Assembly: GCF_002742385.2 (NCBI RefSeq)
Contig: NZ_MJBI02000001.1
Span: 62,001-126,000 of the forward strand
Reading direction: 5' to 3'
Origin: Macrococcoides goetzii
Lineage (GTDB): Bacteria; Bacillota; Bacilli; Staphylococcales; Staphylococcaceae
DNA length: 64,000 nt
How positions within the stretch are numbered: the first letter of the stretch is position 1; each line of letters opens with the position of its first letter. A program made the position numbers and the translations under genes. The notes beneath the pieces are model-generated. The model saw only the letters and a program-made list of their open reading frames with translations. It ran no database searches and was not told the DNA's origin. Positions 48,138 through 58,098 of the stretch are shown piece by piece.

Positions 48138-49838
48138 TTGATGATATATGCCATAGTTGGAATAATCGTATTAATACTAATTGTCATTGGTATTATGTTT
48201 TATTTAAGAAATCAAAAAAGAGCAAGTGTTGAGCGTGTTGAAGCAAGAAAAAATGAAATCAAAAATTTACCGTTCCAGGATGAACTCGTAAAAGTGAAAG
48301 TTTTAAATTTATCAGGTCAGGCAAATAACCGTTTTGATAAATGGAAAAAAGAATGGCAGACTGTTTTAAATGAAGATATTAAAGCTTGTGAGTTAACTAT
48401 AAATGATGCGGATGAAGCGCTGGATAAATTTAAGTTTAAAGAAAGTGAAGAGAAGGTTGCAGAAAGCCATCATTTACTGGATCAGATTGAAAAGAAATAT
48501 CAGCATTTTACTGAAGAGATTAATAATTATCTATCTTCAACAAAAGAAGATGATAGAAAGTATGATGACTGTAAAATTATTTATAGAGAAGCTAAGCGTG
48601 ATGTGTTAGCGAACCGTCATCAATTTGGCGAAGCTGCTGATCCGCTGGAAGCTCAAATTGAAACGTATGCACCAAAAATTGAAGTATATGAAGGGTTAGT
48701 TGCAGCGGGAAATTATGATGATGCACATGAACATATTACTGCGCTACATAATGAAATGACACGTTTAAAAGAAGATATGGAAGATATTCCATTACTTATT
48801 CGTGATGTCCAAAAAGAATTGCCTGGACAGTTTCAGGATATTCGTTTCGGATGTCGTGATCTGAAGATTGAAGGTTACAATTTAGAGCATGTTAAAGTGG
48901 ATAGTAATCTACAAACATTAAAAGGTAAGCTTAATTTAGTAGAACCATTAATCGCAAGACTACAGTTAAATGAAGCAGAAGCGATTATTAATGAGATCAA
49001 TGACTCACTTGATGAAATGTTAGAGTTAATCGAGTATGAAGTGAAGGCTAAGAATAAAGTCGAAACTACAAAAGAAAGCATTACTGATCAGTTATTCCAT
49101 GCAAAAGATATGAATTATACATTACGCACTGAAATTGAATACGTAAAAGAAAGCTATTATATCAATGAAGAAGATATTCAAAAAGTTCGTCAGTATGATA
49201 ATGAGATTCAAAGTTTAATAACAGTTTATGATGAAATCTTAACTGAAACAGCTAAATCGAGTATTCGCTATACTGAAGTTGAAGATAATCTGAAATATAT
49301 TGATGATCATGTGAAAGTTATCAACGATAACCAGGATAAGATTCAGCAGCATTTAACAAATTTACGTGAAGATGAGCAAGAAGCGCAAAAGAATATATTA
49401 AAGATTCAGGCTAAGAAAGAAGAGATTTATCGCAGGTTACTTGCATCGAACTTATCAAGCGTACCTGAACGTTTTATTATCATGAAGAATGAAATTGATA
49501 TTGAAACACGTGAAGTGCACCAACTATTCAATAAACGTCCGATGAATGTGACGCAAGTCCGTGATAAAGTAAACAAAGTATTAATTACCATGAATACATT
49601 TGAAGCCGAAGCGGTTGACGTATTAGAAAATGCGAAGTATGCTGAGAAATTGATACAGTATGGTAATCGATACAGAAAAGAAAGACCAGATGTAAACAAA
49701 GATTTAAACGAAGCAGAACGATTATTTAGTAACAACCGATATAAGCGTGCGGTCGAGATTGCAGAAGCTGCGATTGAGCGTGTTGAACCTGGTGTTACAG
49801 AAAAGATTGAAGCAAGTGTATTAAATCAAAGACAATAA
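48138..49838 (+). CDS. ezrA: Septation ring formation regulator EzrA
   Basis: 566-residue division protein: one N-terminal membrane anchor ([21 protein letters not shown]) then a long rod of helical repeats in the cytoplasm that binds FtsZ. The length and the charged, coiled-coil-like composition fit EzrA. The start is ambiguous: TTG at 48138 lies at better distance from GGAAGGA and gives MMIYAIV, matching MVLY of S. aureus as I recall it; ATG at 48141 is the alternative. Confidence 0.93.
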   Translation: MMIYAIVGIIVLILIVIGIMFYLRNQKRASVERVEARKNEIKNLPFQDELVKVKVLNLSGQANNRFDKWKKEWQTVLNEDIKACELTINDADEALDKFKFKESEEKVAESHHLLDQIEKKYQHFTEEINNYLSSTKEDDRKYDDCKIIYREAKRDVLANRHQFGEAADPLEAQIETYAPKIEVYEGLVAAGNYDDAHEHITALHNEMTRLKEDMEDIPLLIRDVQKELPGQFQDIRFGCRDLKIEGYNLEHVKVDSNLQTLKGKLNLVEPLIARLQLNEAEAIINEINDSLDEMLELIEYEVKAKNKVETTKESITDQLFHAKDMNYTLRTEIEYVKESYYINEEDIQKVRQYDNEIQSLITVYDEILTETAKSSIRYTEVEDNLKYIDDHVKVINDNQDKIQQHLTNLREDEQEAQKNILKIQAKKEEIYRRLLASNLSSVPERFIIMKNEIDIETREVHQLFNKRPMNVTQVRDKVNKVLITMNTFEAEAVDVLENAKYAEKLIQYGNRYRKERPDVNKDLNEAERLFSNNRYKRAVEIAEAAIERVEPGVTEKIEASVLNQRQ

Positions 49839-49847
49839 TAAAGCATT

Positions 49848-49877
49848 AAAAGACTTGAATTCATTCAAGTCTTTTAT
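49848..49877 (+). terminator. Terminator after ezrA
   Basis: AAAAGACTTGAA and TTCAAGTCTTTT form a perfect 12-pair stem with loop TTCA. It lies just before the cysteine desulfurase gene, whose ribosome-binding site is 10 bases after it. Confidence 0.75.
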
Positions 49878-49893
49878 TCATTGAGGTGAATTT

Positions 49894-51030
49894 ATGAATT
49901 ATTTAGATAATTGTGCAACAACAAAGCCAGATCCGGAAGTATTAAATACTTTCAATACAGTCAATACGAAATATTTCTATAACCCAAGCAGTCCTCACGG
50001 CAAAGGTTTAGAAGCAAATAAATTACTAGAATCCGCTCGAGATCAGATTAAATCATTATTAGGATTAACCCATCAATCAGTTATTTTTACGAGTGGTGCA
50101 ACAGAATCAAATAATCTAGTGATAACTGGTATGGCACGTAGTAAGAAACAGTTTGGAAAGACAATCATCACTTCTAAACTTGAACATCCATCAGTGTTAG
50201 AAACAGTAAGAGCACTGGAAGATGAAGGTTTCAATATTAAATATGTTCAGTTTAATGATGATGCCACGCTTGATTTAGTCCATTTTAAATCGATACTTGA
50301 TCAGGATGTCATCATGGTTTGTTTAATGCATGTTAATAACGTGATGGGTGCAATTTTACCGATTAAAGAGATACATGATATTATTCAGGAATATCCAAAG
50401 ATTCATTTTCATGTAGACTGCGTACAGTCCTTTGGTAAACTACCGATTGATGCTAAGCTGATGGATAGCTTTGTATTAAGTGGACATAAATTCAATGGTC
50501 TAAAAGGACAAGGGATACTCGTGTTTGATCAGCTTGTAACCATCACGCATACTTTGTTTGGTGGAGGACAGGAGTACGGGTTTAGAAGCGGCACAGTGAA
50601 TGTTGCGAGTGACGTATCTTTGGCAAAAGCGATGCGAATCGCTTTAAATGAACAGAATGATAATTTTGAGCGTATGAAAGCATTTAAAAATGCTATTGAA
50701 TCTAAAGTGAGTCAGTATTCTGGCATTCGTGTAAATTCAATAAAAGACGGTGCACCACATGTTGTTAATATTTCGTTTGTCGGGGTAAAAGGTGAAGTTA
50801 TCGTCAATAGTTTTTCGAAACATGGTATTATGATATCTACAACGAGTGCCTGTTCCTCAAAGCGAGCAAAGTTAAATGAAACATTAACTGCACTCCATGT
50901 ACCAGAAGATGCGATTACTGGAAGTGTACGTATTTCTTTTGATAAATATACGACTCATGCACACATTGAAGCATTTTTGAAAGCATTTGAATTGATCTAT
51001 GAAGAGATGAAGGAGCTATTAAAACGATGA
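49894..51030 (+). CDS. Cysteine desulfurase (NifS/IscS family)
   Basis: 378-residue PLP enzyme. The PLP lysine is Lys199 in [13 protein letters not shown], and the sulfur-carrying cysteine is Cys320 in [13 protein letters not shown]. It overlaps thiI by 4 bases, so it is probably the dedicated sulfur donor for ThiI in 4-thiouridine formation (Bacillus NifZ role) and not the general Fe-S enzyme SufS. GAGGTG precedes the ATG. Confidence 0.9.
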   Translation: MNYLDNCATTKPDPEVLNTFNTVNTKYFYNPSSPHGKGLEANKLLESARDQIKSLLGLTHQSVIFTSGATESNNLVITGMARSKKQFGKTIITSKLEHPSVLETVRALEDEGFNIKYVQFNDDATLDLVHFKSILDQDVIMVCLMHVNNVMGAILPIKEIHDIIQEYPKIHFHVDCVQSFGKLPIDAKLMDSFVLSGHKFNGLKGQGILVFDQLVTITHTLFGGGQEYGFRSGTVNVASDVSLAKAMRIALNEQNDNFERMKAFKNAIESKVSQYSGIRVNSIKDGAPHVVNISFVGVKGEVIVNSFSKHGIMISTTSACSSKRAKLNETLTALHVPEDAITGSVRISFDKYTTHAHIEAFLKAFELIYEEMKELLKR

Positions 51031-52238
51031 AATTTGATCATATTTTAGTAAGATATGGTGAACTGACATTAAAATCAGGCAACCGTAACACATTTGTTAA
51101 CCAGTTAAAAAGTAATATAAAATATGCTTTAATCCCTTTAGAAGGATATAAAGTATTAGCAAATAGAGATAGAATGTATGTTGAAGTAACAGAAGATGCG
51201 GACGTTGAAGAGATTATGCGTCGAATTTCAAAAGTATTTGGTGTGCACTCAGTAAGTCCTGTCGTTAAAGTAGAAAAGGAGATTGAAGCAATTAAAGAAG
51301 CGGCTGTTGTATTAGCTAAAGATATTGATGAACCAGGCAAAACGTTTAAAGTGGATGCGAAACGTTCTGATAAAGGCTTTCCATACGAAACGTTTGATTT
51401 ACAACAAATTCTGGGTGGAGAGATATTAAAGCACATCGAACATTTAACTGTAAAAGTGAAAGATCCAGATTACAAGCTATTAGTAGAAATTCGTCGTGAT
51501 GCAGCATACCTTTACTCACGCGTTATTAAAGGCGCAGGTGGATTGCCGGTTGGTACAGGTGGAAAGACATTATTAATGTTATCTGGAGGTATTGATTCAC
51601 CGGTTGCAGGAATTGAAGTGATGCGTCGTGGCGTAACAATTGAAGCAATACATTTTCATTCTCCACCATTTACGAGTGAAGAAGCGAAGCAAAAGGTTAT
51701 AGATCTCACTCAGATTATGGCGGAAACTGCCGGTGAAATTAAACTTCATCTCGTACCGTTTACTGATATTCAGAAGATGATTCATAAGACAGTGCCTGAG
51801 AATTTAACGATGACCTCAACGCGCCGTATGATGATGCGTATCGCCGATCAATTTGCACGTCAAATTGATGCGAAAGCACTTGTCAACGGAGAAAATTTAG
51901 GTCAGGTAGCTTCTCAAACATTAGGCAGTATGTATGCAATTAACGCGGTTACAAACCTACCGATTCTACGCCCTTTATTAACGTATGATAAAGAAGAAAT
52001 CGTAATTAAAGCGAAAGAAATTGGTACGTATGAAACGTCTATCTTACCATTTGAAGACTGCTGTACAATATTTACACCGAAAAATCCTAAGACTAATCCT
52101 AGACTAGACAAAGTTGAAAGCTTTGAAAGTAAGGTCGATTTTGATGCAATGATCGAGACTGCGATTGAAGGTATAGAGACAATCACACTTTCAAAAAATA
52201 ATCAAAAAACAGAAAGTGACTTCTCTGACCTTTTATAA
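51027..52238 (+). CDS. thiI: tRNA 4-thiouridine synthase ThiI
   Basis: 403-residue enzyme that adenylates U8 of tRNA for sulfur transfer. Ferredoxin-like and THUMP domains (about 1-165) precede the PP-loop ATPase domain with SGGIDSPVA (186-194). There is no C-terminal rhodanese domain, as in Bacillus, so sulfur may pass directly from the desulfurase partner. Translation starts at the ATGA overlap; AAGGAG precedes it. Confidence 0.95.
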   Translation: MKFDHILVRYGELTLKSGNRNTFVNQLKSNIKYALIPLEGYKVLANRDRMYVEVTEDADVEEIMRRISKVFGVHSVSPVVKVEKEIEAIKEAAVVLAKDIDEPGKTFKVDAKRSDKGFPYETFDLQQILGGEILKHIEHLTVKVKDPDYKLLVEIRRDAAYLYSRVIKGAGGLPVGTGGKTLLMLSGGIDSPVAGIEVMRRGVTIEAIHFHSPPFTSEEAKQKVIDLTQIMAETAGEIKLHLVPFTDIQKMIHKTVPENLTMTSTRRMMMRIADQFARQIDAKALVNGENLGQVASQTLGSMYAINAVTNLPILRPLLTYDKEEIVIKAKEIGTYETSILPFEDCCTIFTPKNPKTNPRLDKVESFESKVDFDAMIETAIEGIETITLSKNNQKTESDFSDLL

Positions 52239-52250
52239 GGAGGTAGTTTG

Positions 52251-53057
52251 ATGTTAGATAAAAATGTTGTAATTGCTCATCGTGGGGCGAGTGCCTACGC
52301 ACCTGAGCATAGTTATGCATCTTATGATTTAAGTCACTTTGATATGCATGCAGACTATATTGAGCTGGACGTACAGATGACCCTGGACGGAGAAATTATC
52401 GTAATGCATGATGAAACAGTTGAACGTACAGGACTCACGCAAGGAACAATCAAAGAAATGACACTTGAAGAGATTAAGCGTATACACATCGGCCAGTGGT
52501 TTAATGACAAGTTTCCTGAACTTGCACATGATTATTATGCCGAACAGACTGTCCCGACATTACGAGAAGTATTTATGCGTTACGGACAAGCGAACTATTA
52601 TATAGAAACGAAAGCACCAGATATTTATCCGGGTATGGAAGAACAATTGACGATGATTCTAGAGGATTTTAATTTGTTAACGGACGAGCGAATGGCGAAT
52701 TACCATACTGTCATTCAGTCATTTAGTCTGGAAAGTTTGATAAAGATGAATCAGTTAAAACAAGGCATCCCATTACTATTATTATGTAAGAAAGGTATGC
52801 TGCGTGATATGAGTGATGATGATCTAAAGAAGATTCATCAGTTTGTTTATGCGGTCGGTCCTAACTATAAAGATTTAGATCAAGCGTTAATTGAACGTAT
52901 GCACAGAATCGGCTTTCTTGTCTTCCCATACACTTTAAATGATGAAGTGGATATGGAGCGACTTATCAATGAAGGCATTGACGGTGCATTTACGAATTAT
53001 CCAGACTTACTTAGAAAGCAATTTCGAATGGATAATGGAGAAATATTTGAAGGTTAA
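52251..53057 (+). CDS. Cytosolic glycerophosphodiester phosphodiesterase family protein
   Basis: 268-residue GDPD-fold protein without a signal peptide. AHRGASAYAPEHSYASYDL and YIELDVQMTLDGEIIVMHD keep the catalytic His/Arg, Glu/Asp and second His. It probably hydrolyses glycerophosphodiesters inside the cell. ATG at 52251 is chosen: AGGAGG is 6 bases upstream, while the TTG at 52248 is too close. It lies 12 bases after thiI, perhaps in the same transcript. Confidence 0.88.
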   Translation: MLDKNVVIAHRGASAYAPEHSYASYDLSHFDMHADYIELDVQMTLDGEIIVMHDETVERTGLTQGTIKEMTLEEIKRIHIGQWFNDKFPELAHDYYAEQTVPTLREVFMRYGQANYYIETKAPDIYPGMEEQLTMILEDFNLLTDERMANYHTVIQSFSLESLIKMNQLKQGIPLLLLCKKGMLRDMSDDDLKKIHQFVYAVGPNYKDLDQALIERMHRIGFLVFPYTLNDEVDMERLINEGIDGAFTNYPDLLRKQFRMDNGEIFEG

Positions 53058-53061
53058 TGTT

Positions 53062-53097
53062 AAAAAGCTAGCGACATTTATTTGTCGCTAGCTTTTT
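53062..53097. terminator. Bidirectional terminator after the second GDPD gene
   Basis: 15-pair perfect stem (53062-53076 and 53083-53097) with A and T runs at its ends, between convergent genes. Confidence 0.88.
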
Positions 53098-53103
53098 TGA
53101 TAA

Positions 53104-53886
53104 TTAATTAAAGAATGCTTCTCGCTTGAGCTCTATCCATTTATCAGCTTCCGGGTTCTGTTCAACAAGCTGATTTACAAGTATGTCATGCCAGATAAAG
53201 TTCTGCATTAAATAAATTTGTTGTGGATCGATTGAGTAATACGCTTGTGGGTGAATATTAAGATCACTCCCATAAATCATCTCGCCTTGATCATTTATGA
53301 TAATAAACCATTGTTTATCTTCGATTGCATCTGTATAACTTGTGTGTCTATGGACAAAAAGTTGATTATTTTTGTGATTTAAAGTGTGATTAGCACTGAA
53401 GATAATACCTTTTATAGCTATGTTTCTGTCTTTTAAAATATCTTCAATATTGCTGAGTGTACCTGGCCATAAAGAAACATATAGTGTTTCTTTCGTATTG
53501 TTGATCATCTCTTTTATTTTCTGGATAATATCAACTTTTGTTTGGTAAGTCTTTATAATAATATCTTCTGGTGTGACTGTATTAATATTGTTTAAATTAG
53601 TTTGTAAGTCATTCATCGTACTTTCATATTCCATTCGTTTACGATCGATAAAAGTTTGATATGGGAGTGCTACATAATAGATTTGTTCTGCTTCATCAAT
53701 TTTTGTAACAATTCCTTTTTCGATTAATTTATCAAGCGTATCGTATATTCTGGCACGGGGTACTGCAGAAAGTTTACTGATTTGATACCCGTTTGCTTTA
53801 CCTAATTTGATACAGGCTAAGTAACATTTTGCTTCATAGCTACTTAATCCAAGATGCATCATTTGTTTGATGATATCTTGTTCCAA
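53104..53886 (-). CDS. TrmB-family transcriptional regulator
   Basis: 260-residue regulator. The N-terminal winged helix (LGLSSYEAKCYLACIKLGKANGYQISKLSAVPRARIYDTLDKLIEKGIV, about 12-60) is typical of TrmB; a central helix (80-105) and a C-terminal phospholipase-D-like sensor domain (about 110-225; YVSLWPGTL) follow. Ligand unknown. It is divergent from the TauE-like exporter gene with a 74-base gap holding a palindrome, so it probably controls that gene and itself. Confidence 0.87.
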   Translation of the reverse strand: MEQDIIKQMMHLGLSSYEAKCYLACIKLGKANGYQISKLSAVPRARIYDTLDKLIEKGIVTKIDEAEQIYYVALPYQTFIDRKRMEYESTMNDLQTNLNNINTVTPEDIIIKTYQTKVDIIQKIKEMINNTKETLYVSLWPGTLSNIEDILKDRNIAIKGIIFSANHTLNHKNNQLFVHRHTSYTDAIEDKQWFIIINDQGEMIYGSDLNIHPQAYYSIDPQQIYLMQNFIWHDILVNQLVEQNPEADKWIELKREAFFN

Positions 53887-53922
53887 AAAAACACCTCTTT
53901 ACGTTATTTCAATTTTAATTTA

Positions 53923-53946
53923 TAGTTACTATTATAGTAGTAACTA
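53923..53946. promoter_or_regulatory. Palindromic operator between the regulator and exporter genes
   Basis: TAGTTACTA (53923-53931) and TAGTAACTA (53938-53946) are perfect complements with a 6-base spacer. The repeat covers a plausible -10 region for the exporter gene, 15 bases before its ATG. Confidence 0.6.
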
Positions 53947-53960
53947 AAGGGGCGTTCAAT

Positions 53961-54725
53961 ATGGATATACAAATATTACTCATTTTAATTATTTTCGGTT
54001 TTTTAGCTGCATTTATCGATTCAGTTGTAGGTGGTGGGGGACTGATCAGTATTCCTGCATTACTTGCCACAGGTATGCCGCCTTCTATGGCTTTAGGTAC
54101 TAATAAACTCGCATCATCATTTGGATCATTTACATCTGCGATTTCATTTATCCGTTCACGTAAAGTGGATTTTAATATCGTTGCCAAATTGTTTCCGTTA
54201 TCATTTATTTTATCTATAATTGGTGCATTTGTTGCAACAAAGTTACCGCCAGAATATTTAAAGCCGCTTGCAATTATTATGTTGTCTCTTGTCTTAATCT
54301 ACACATTATTTAAGAAAGACTGGGGGGATATTTCAACTTATCAGAAACTTACTAGGAAAAAATTGTTTTTATTTATAGTTATCATAGGTTTAATTGGTTT
54401 TTATGATGGTTTTTTAGGTGGAGGAACAGGTAGTTTCCTATTGTTTGTCTTTCTAATTATCGGATTTGACTTTTTAAGCGCTGCAGGAAATGCGAAAGTC
54501 TTAAACTTTGCGAGTAACTTAGGTGCGCTTTTGTTATTTATTGTATTAGGGCAAGTCAACTTTACATATGGACTAAGCATGGGTGCAGCAATGATTGCTG
54601 GAAGTTATGTCGGCAGCCAGTTTGCTATACGCAAAGGGGTATCTTACGTAAAAGTACTATTTGTATGTGTGACTGTATTATTAATCGGTAAAAATATATT
54701 TGATTACATTAAGGAGTACCTGTAG
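53961..54725 (+). CDS. TSUP/TauE-SafE family anion exporter
   Basis: 254-residue membrane protein with about eight hydrophobic segments and the two family repeats: AFIDSVVGGGGLISIPALL near the N-terminus and GFYDGFLGGGTGSFLLF mid-protein. The family moves sulfite, sulfonates or other organic anions; the substrate is unknown. AAAGGGG precedes the ATG. Its last codons overlap a hairpin terminator. Confidence 0.88.
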   Translation: MDIQILLILIIFGFLAAFIDSVVGGGGLISIPALLATGMPPSMALGTNKLASSFGSFTSAISFIRSRKVDFNIVAKLFPLSFILSIIGAFVATKLPPEYLKPLAIIMLSLVLIYTLFKKDWGDISTYQKLTRKKLFLFIVIIGLIGFYDGFLGGGTGSFLLFVFLIIGFDFLSAAGNAKVLNFASNLGALLLFIVLGQVNFTYGLSMGAAMIAGSYVGSQFAIRKGVSYVKVLFVCVTVLLIGKNIFDYIKEYL

Positions 54726-54747
54726 AAACTACTAGGTATTCTTTTTT
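54714..54747 (+). terminator. Terminator overlapping the exporter gene's end
   Basis: GAGTACCT pairs with AGGTATTC (one G-T pair) over a 12-base loop that includes the TAG stop at 54723-54725, followed by six T. Confidence 0.7.
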
Positions 54748-54848
54748 GTAAAGAATCTTAAAATTACCTTAAAAGCGAATGGATATCCTTCTCCGCTAAA
54801 AATAATCTGTTATGATTAAGTAGAATAAAAATATTGGAGGATGAATTG

Positions 54849-55859
54849 ATGAGTAAAAGAGTTATTGCAATGATTATTGCGGCAGTTTTATTTATTTTAG
54901 GAACGTCTGTAAGTTTCTTTACAAGTGCTGTAACAACGAATTTTTCAAAATCATTTGAAGAAGCTACAAGTATAAAAAGTGATGAACTCAGTACTACAGT
55001 GCTTGAAGGTACAGATGGATCTAACCAAATTGCACGTGTTGAAGTAGATGGTGTAATTCAGGATACTGGAGTTCCAGGATTATTTGATGAAGCAGGATAC
55101 AACCATACGAAGACATTACAGACTTTAGAACAAATTAAAGACGATGACAATATTAAAGGTCTGATGCTAGTAGTGAACTCTCCAGGTGGTGGAGTATATG
55201 AAAGTGCTGAAATTCATGACGCAGTAGAAGCTATAAAAAAATCAGGTAAAAAAGTGTATGTTACGATGAAAAATATGGCTGCTTCTGGTGGATATTATAT
55301 TTCTGCACCAGCTGATAAAATTTATGCTTCAAGTGAAACAATTACGGGTTCTCTTGGTGTAATTATGCAGTCTATGAATTATAAAGAATTAGCTGACAAA
55401 TATGGTGTTAAATTTAATACGATTAAAAGTGGACCACATAAAGATATTATGAGTCCGACAAAAGAGATGGATGAGGAAGAGCGCAAGATTTTACAGAGCT
55501 TTGTTGACGAAAGTTATAATGCATTCGTAAAAGTTATCAGTGATGGTCGAAATATCGATACAGCACAAGTGAAAAAAATAGCTGATGGCCGAATTTATTC
55601 TGGATTACAAGCTAAGAAATTAAATTTAATTGATGAAATCGGTATGGAAAAAGATGCATTAAAAGCAATGAAAGCAGATTTGAAAGCAAAGCATGCAGAA
55701 GTCATCGAATTTAATGCGGATGATTCATTTTTCGGTAAAGATTTCTTTGCAGCAAATACATTCGTTAAACAATTGATGGGACAAAGTGATGTTGATCGTG
55801 TTCAACAAATCCTGTCAAAACGTCAAGGTTTAGAGCCAATGTATCTTTACGGGGAGTAG
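54849..55859 (+). CDS. sppA: Signal peptide peptidase SppA (S49)
   Basis: 336-residue membrane-anchored protease that degrades signal peptides after cleavage. One N-terminal anchor (VIAMIIAAVLFILGTSVSFF), then the S49 domain: LVVNSPGGGVYES, the nucleophile Ser146 in KNMAASGGYYISA, and the general base Lys198 in KSGPHKDIM, as in the Bacillus Ser/Lys dyad. ATG at 54849 is placed by GGAGG 8 bases upstream. An RDD-family gene follows after 9 bases. Confidence 0.94.
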   Translation: MSKRVIAMIIAAVLFILGTSVSFFTSAVTTNFSKSFEEATSIKSDELSTTVLEGTDGSNQIARVEVDGVIQDTGVPGLFDEAGYNHTKTLQTLEQIKDDDNIKGLMLVVNSPGGGVYESAEIHDAVEAIKKSGKKVYVTMKNMAASGGYYISAPADKIYASSETITGSLGVIMQSMNYKELADKYGVKFNTIKSGPHKDIMSPTKEMDEEERKILQSFVDESYNAFVKVISDGRNIDTAQVKKIADGRIYSGLQAKKLNLIDEIGMEKDALKAMKADLKAKHAEVIEFNADDSFFGKDFFAANTFVKQLMGQSDVDRVQQILSKRQGLEPMYLYGE

Positions 55860-55868
55860 GTGAGAAAA

Positions 55869-56459
55869 ATGACAGAACATTTTAATGAAAGTAATACAGT
55901 CCGTCAATATTCTCCAGTCGATAGTGATCAATATGTAAGCGAAAGAGCTAGCGGTACATATAGTCATAAGCGTAAACTTGAAGATGAAATTTTAGCGTTG
56001 ACCCATGCGGGATTCGGTATTCGTCTAATAGCATATCTTATTGATCTCATCCTCATTTCAAGTATTAAAGGGATTATCATTGGACCGATCGTTGGACTAG
56101 GCGGATTACAGGATACTTATTTTGGCATAAGATTATTCTCGGTAGAAAATATTTTAAGTGCGATCATTTATTTCAGCTATTTTGTATTGATGACTTACTG
56201 CTTTAGAGCGACTTTAGGTAAGATGATACTTGGACTAAAAGTGTTAAGTTTGAAAGAAGAAAAGCTTTCTATCGGTACAGTACTTACAAGAGAATTATTC
56301 GGTCGATATATTAGTAATTTCTTTTGGTCACTGCTTTATCTTGTTGTATTATTCAATCCGAAGAAACGTGGGATTCACGATTTACTGAGTGATACATTTG
56401 TTGTAAGAGAAGATAAGGAGCAAATCAGACAATTTATTTTAAATGAAGGCGTCCGTTAA
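55869..56459 (+). CDS. RDD-family membrane protein
   Basis: 196-residue protein with a hydrophilic N-terminus (1-50), then four hydrophobic segments carrying the RDD signature: GFGIRLIAYLIDLILIS (Arg, then Asp) and RGIHDLLSDTFVV. Function unknown, often found beside sppA. ATG at 55869 uses AGGTGAG; the earlier GTG at 55860 overlaps the sppA end. Confidence 0.85.
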   Translation: MTEHFNESNTVRQYSPVDSDQYVSERASGTYSHKRKLEDEILALTHAGFGIRLIAYLIDLILISSIKGIIIGPIVGLGGLQDTYFGIRLFSVENILSAIIYFSYFVLMTYCFRATLGKMILGLKVLSLKEEKLSIGTVLTRELFGRYISNFFWSLLYLVVLFNPKKRGIHDLLSDTFVVREDKEQIRQFILNEGVR

Positions 56460-56535
56460 AATAATGCTTTTAGTTTTATAATTTGTCCTGTTCATGGTAA
56501 ATTATTAAGTGAATAACACTTAAGGAGGAAGACAA

Positions 56536-57033
56536 ATGACTCAAGTAACTTTTAAAAATAACCCGGTAACATTATTAGGTGAGCAAGTAACTGTAGGTAC
56601 AGCAGCGCCTGATTTTTCAGTATTAGATACAGATTTAAATGTTAAGACACTAGCTGACTTTGAAGGTAAGAAAAAATTAATCTCAGTTATCCCTTCAATT
56701 GATACTGGTGTATGTGAACAACAAACACGTAAATTCAACGAAGAAGCTAGTAGCATTGATAATGCAGTTGTAATCACTATCTCAGCTGACTTACCATTCG
56801 CTCAAAAGAAATGGTGTGCAGCGAACGGTTTAGATAACGTCGTTACATTAAGTGACCATAAAGATTTATCATTTGGTACAAACTACGGTGTAGTGATGGA
56901 AGAATTACGTTTATTAGCACGCTCTGTATTCGTATTAAGCGATGCTAATGAAGTAGTTTACACTGAAATCGTTTCAGAAGGAACGAACCATCCGGATTAT
57001 GATAAAGCAATCGAAGCTTTAAAATCAATCTAA
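56536..57033 (+). CDS. tpx: Thiol peroxidase Tpx
   Basis: Atypical 2-Cys peroxiredoxin of 165 residues. Peroxidatic Cys60 in [14 protein letters not shown] and resolving Cys94 in KKWCAANG match the E. coli Tpx numbering region. Reduces peroxides in the cytosol through thioredoxin. AGGAGG precedes the ATG; a terminator follows. Confidence 0.96.
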   Translation: MTQVTFKNNPVTLLGEQVTVGTAAPDFSVLDTDLNVKTLADFEGKKKLISVIPSIDTGVCEQQTRKFNEEASSIDNAVVITISADLPFAQKKWCAANGLDNVVTLSDHKDLSFGTNYGVVMEELRLLARSVFVLSDANEVVYTEIVSEGTNHPDYDKAIEALKSI

Positions 57034-57056
57034 TTTACAATAATAATGTATAGATG

Positions 57057-57080
57057 CTGCCCCGAGTGGGCAGTTTTTAT
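57057..57080 (+). terminator. Terminator after tpx
   Basis: CTGCCC and GGGCAG form a GC-rich 6-pair stem with a 5-base loop and T5. The next gene starts 14 bases later. Confidence 0.8.
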
Positions 57081-57093
57081 TTGAAAGGAAACA

Positions 57094-58023
57094 ATGATGA
57101 TAGAAGAATTATTTAAACTTATAGACGATAAAGCTAAAGCATTTCAGAAAGAAAATGGACACAGTTTCATTGAGAATTTAGGTCTGGCACTTGAAGATAT
57201 TTATATGAATGAACGTGAAACTTTAGAACGTAGTACGGTTATTGACCGACGTAAAGCATTTCAATTCAGCTATTTAAGCATGTTAAAAGAAGAGATGATC
57301 CAACCAAATCATCAGATGACACCGGACAGTATCGGTTATTTAGTAGCATATGTCATTCGATTATTTATGCAGAATAATAAAGAAATTAAGATGCTTGATC
57401 TGACGAGTGGTACTGGACACTTATCTGCGACAATACATGAACAAAATCCGGAAACGACATTTGATCACGTATTAGTAGAAGTAGATCCTGTATTATCAAG
57501 ATTAAGTGTACATTTAGCGAACTTTTTAGAAGTGCCGATGGATGTTTTCCCGCAAGATGCCATTATGCCATTACCAGAAGGTGATTTTGATATAGCTGTA
57601 GGAGATTTTCCGATTGGTTATTATCCGATTGATGAACGCAGTCATCAAATGAAGCTTGGCTTTAAAGAAGGACATAGCTATAGCCATCATCTACTAATCG
57701 AACAAGCGATTGCTTCATTAAAACCAGGAGGTCATGCATTTTTAATCGTTCCGAGCATGTTGTTTGAAGGTGATAATGTAGAACAGCTCCAAAAATTTAT
57801 TGCTACAGAAACAGTTATGCAGGTATTTTTAAATTTTCCTACGAGTCTATTTAAGTCAGAAAATTTGCGCAAAAGTTTATTAGTGCTTGAGAATAAAAAG
57901 GTGACAGATTCAAAGCCAGTGGAAGTTTTACTGGCAAATATACCGGATTTTAAAGATGAAAGAAAAATGAAAGCCTTTTTAGATGAACTTGATACATGGT
58001 ATTCAGAAAATCGTACTAAATAA
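57094..58023 (+). CDS. Class I SAM-dependent methyltransferase, YtxK family
   Basis: 309-residue protein with an N-terminal helical region and a Rossmann methyltransferase domain (about 105-290): LDLTSGTGHLSATI binds SAM, and VGDFPIGYYP stands where N6-adenine methyltransferases carry (D/N)PPY. The full catalytic motif is therefore altered, and the target is unknown. It lies just before ackA, as ytxK does in Bacillus. ATG at 57094 or 57097 after AAAGGA. Confidence 0.83.
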   Translation: MMIEELFKLIDDKAKAFQKENGHSFIENLGLALEDIYMNERETLERSTVIDRRKAFQFSYLSMLKEEMIQPNHQMTPDSIGYLVAYVIRLFMQNNKEIKMLDLTSGTGHLSATIHEQNPETTFDHVLVEVDPVLSRLSVHLANFLEVPMDVFPQDAIMPLPEGDFDIAVGDFPIGYYPIDERSHQMKLGFKEGHSYSHHLLIEQAIASLKPGGHAFLIVPSMLFEGDNVEQLQKFIATETVMQVFLNFPTSLFKSENLRKSLLVLENKKVTDSKPVEVLLANIPDFKDERKMKAFLDELDTWYSENRTK

Positions 58024-58098
58024 TTACTGTATTATTGTTGCTTTAAACCTGTATTAATGATTAAATAAGAGTGTTAAAAATTATTTAGGAGGATTTTC

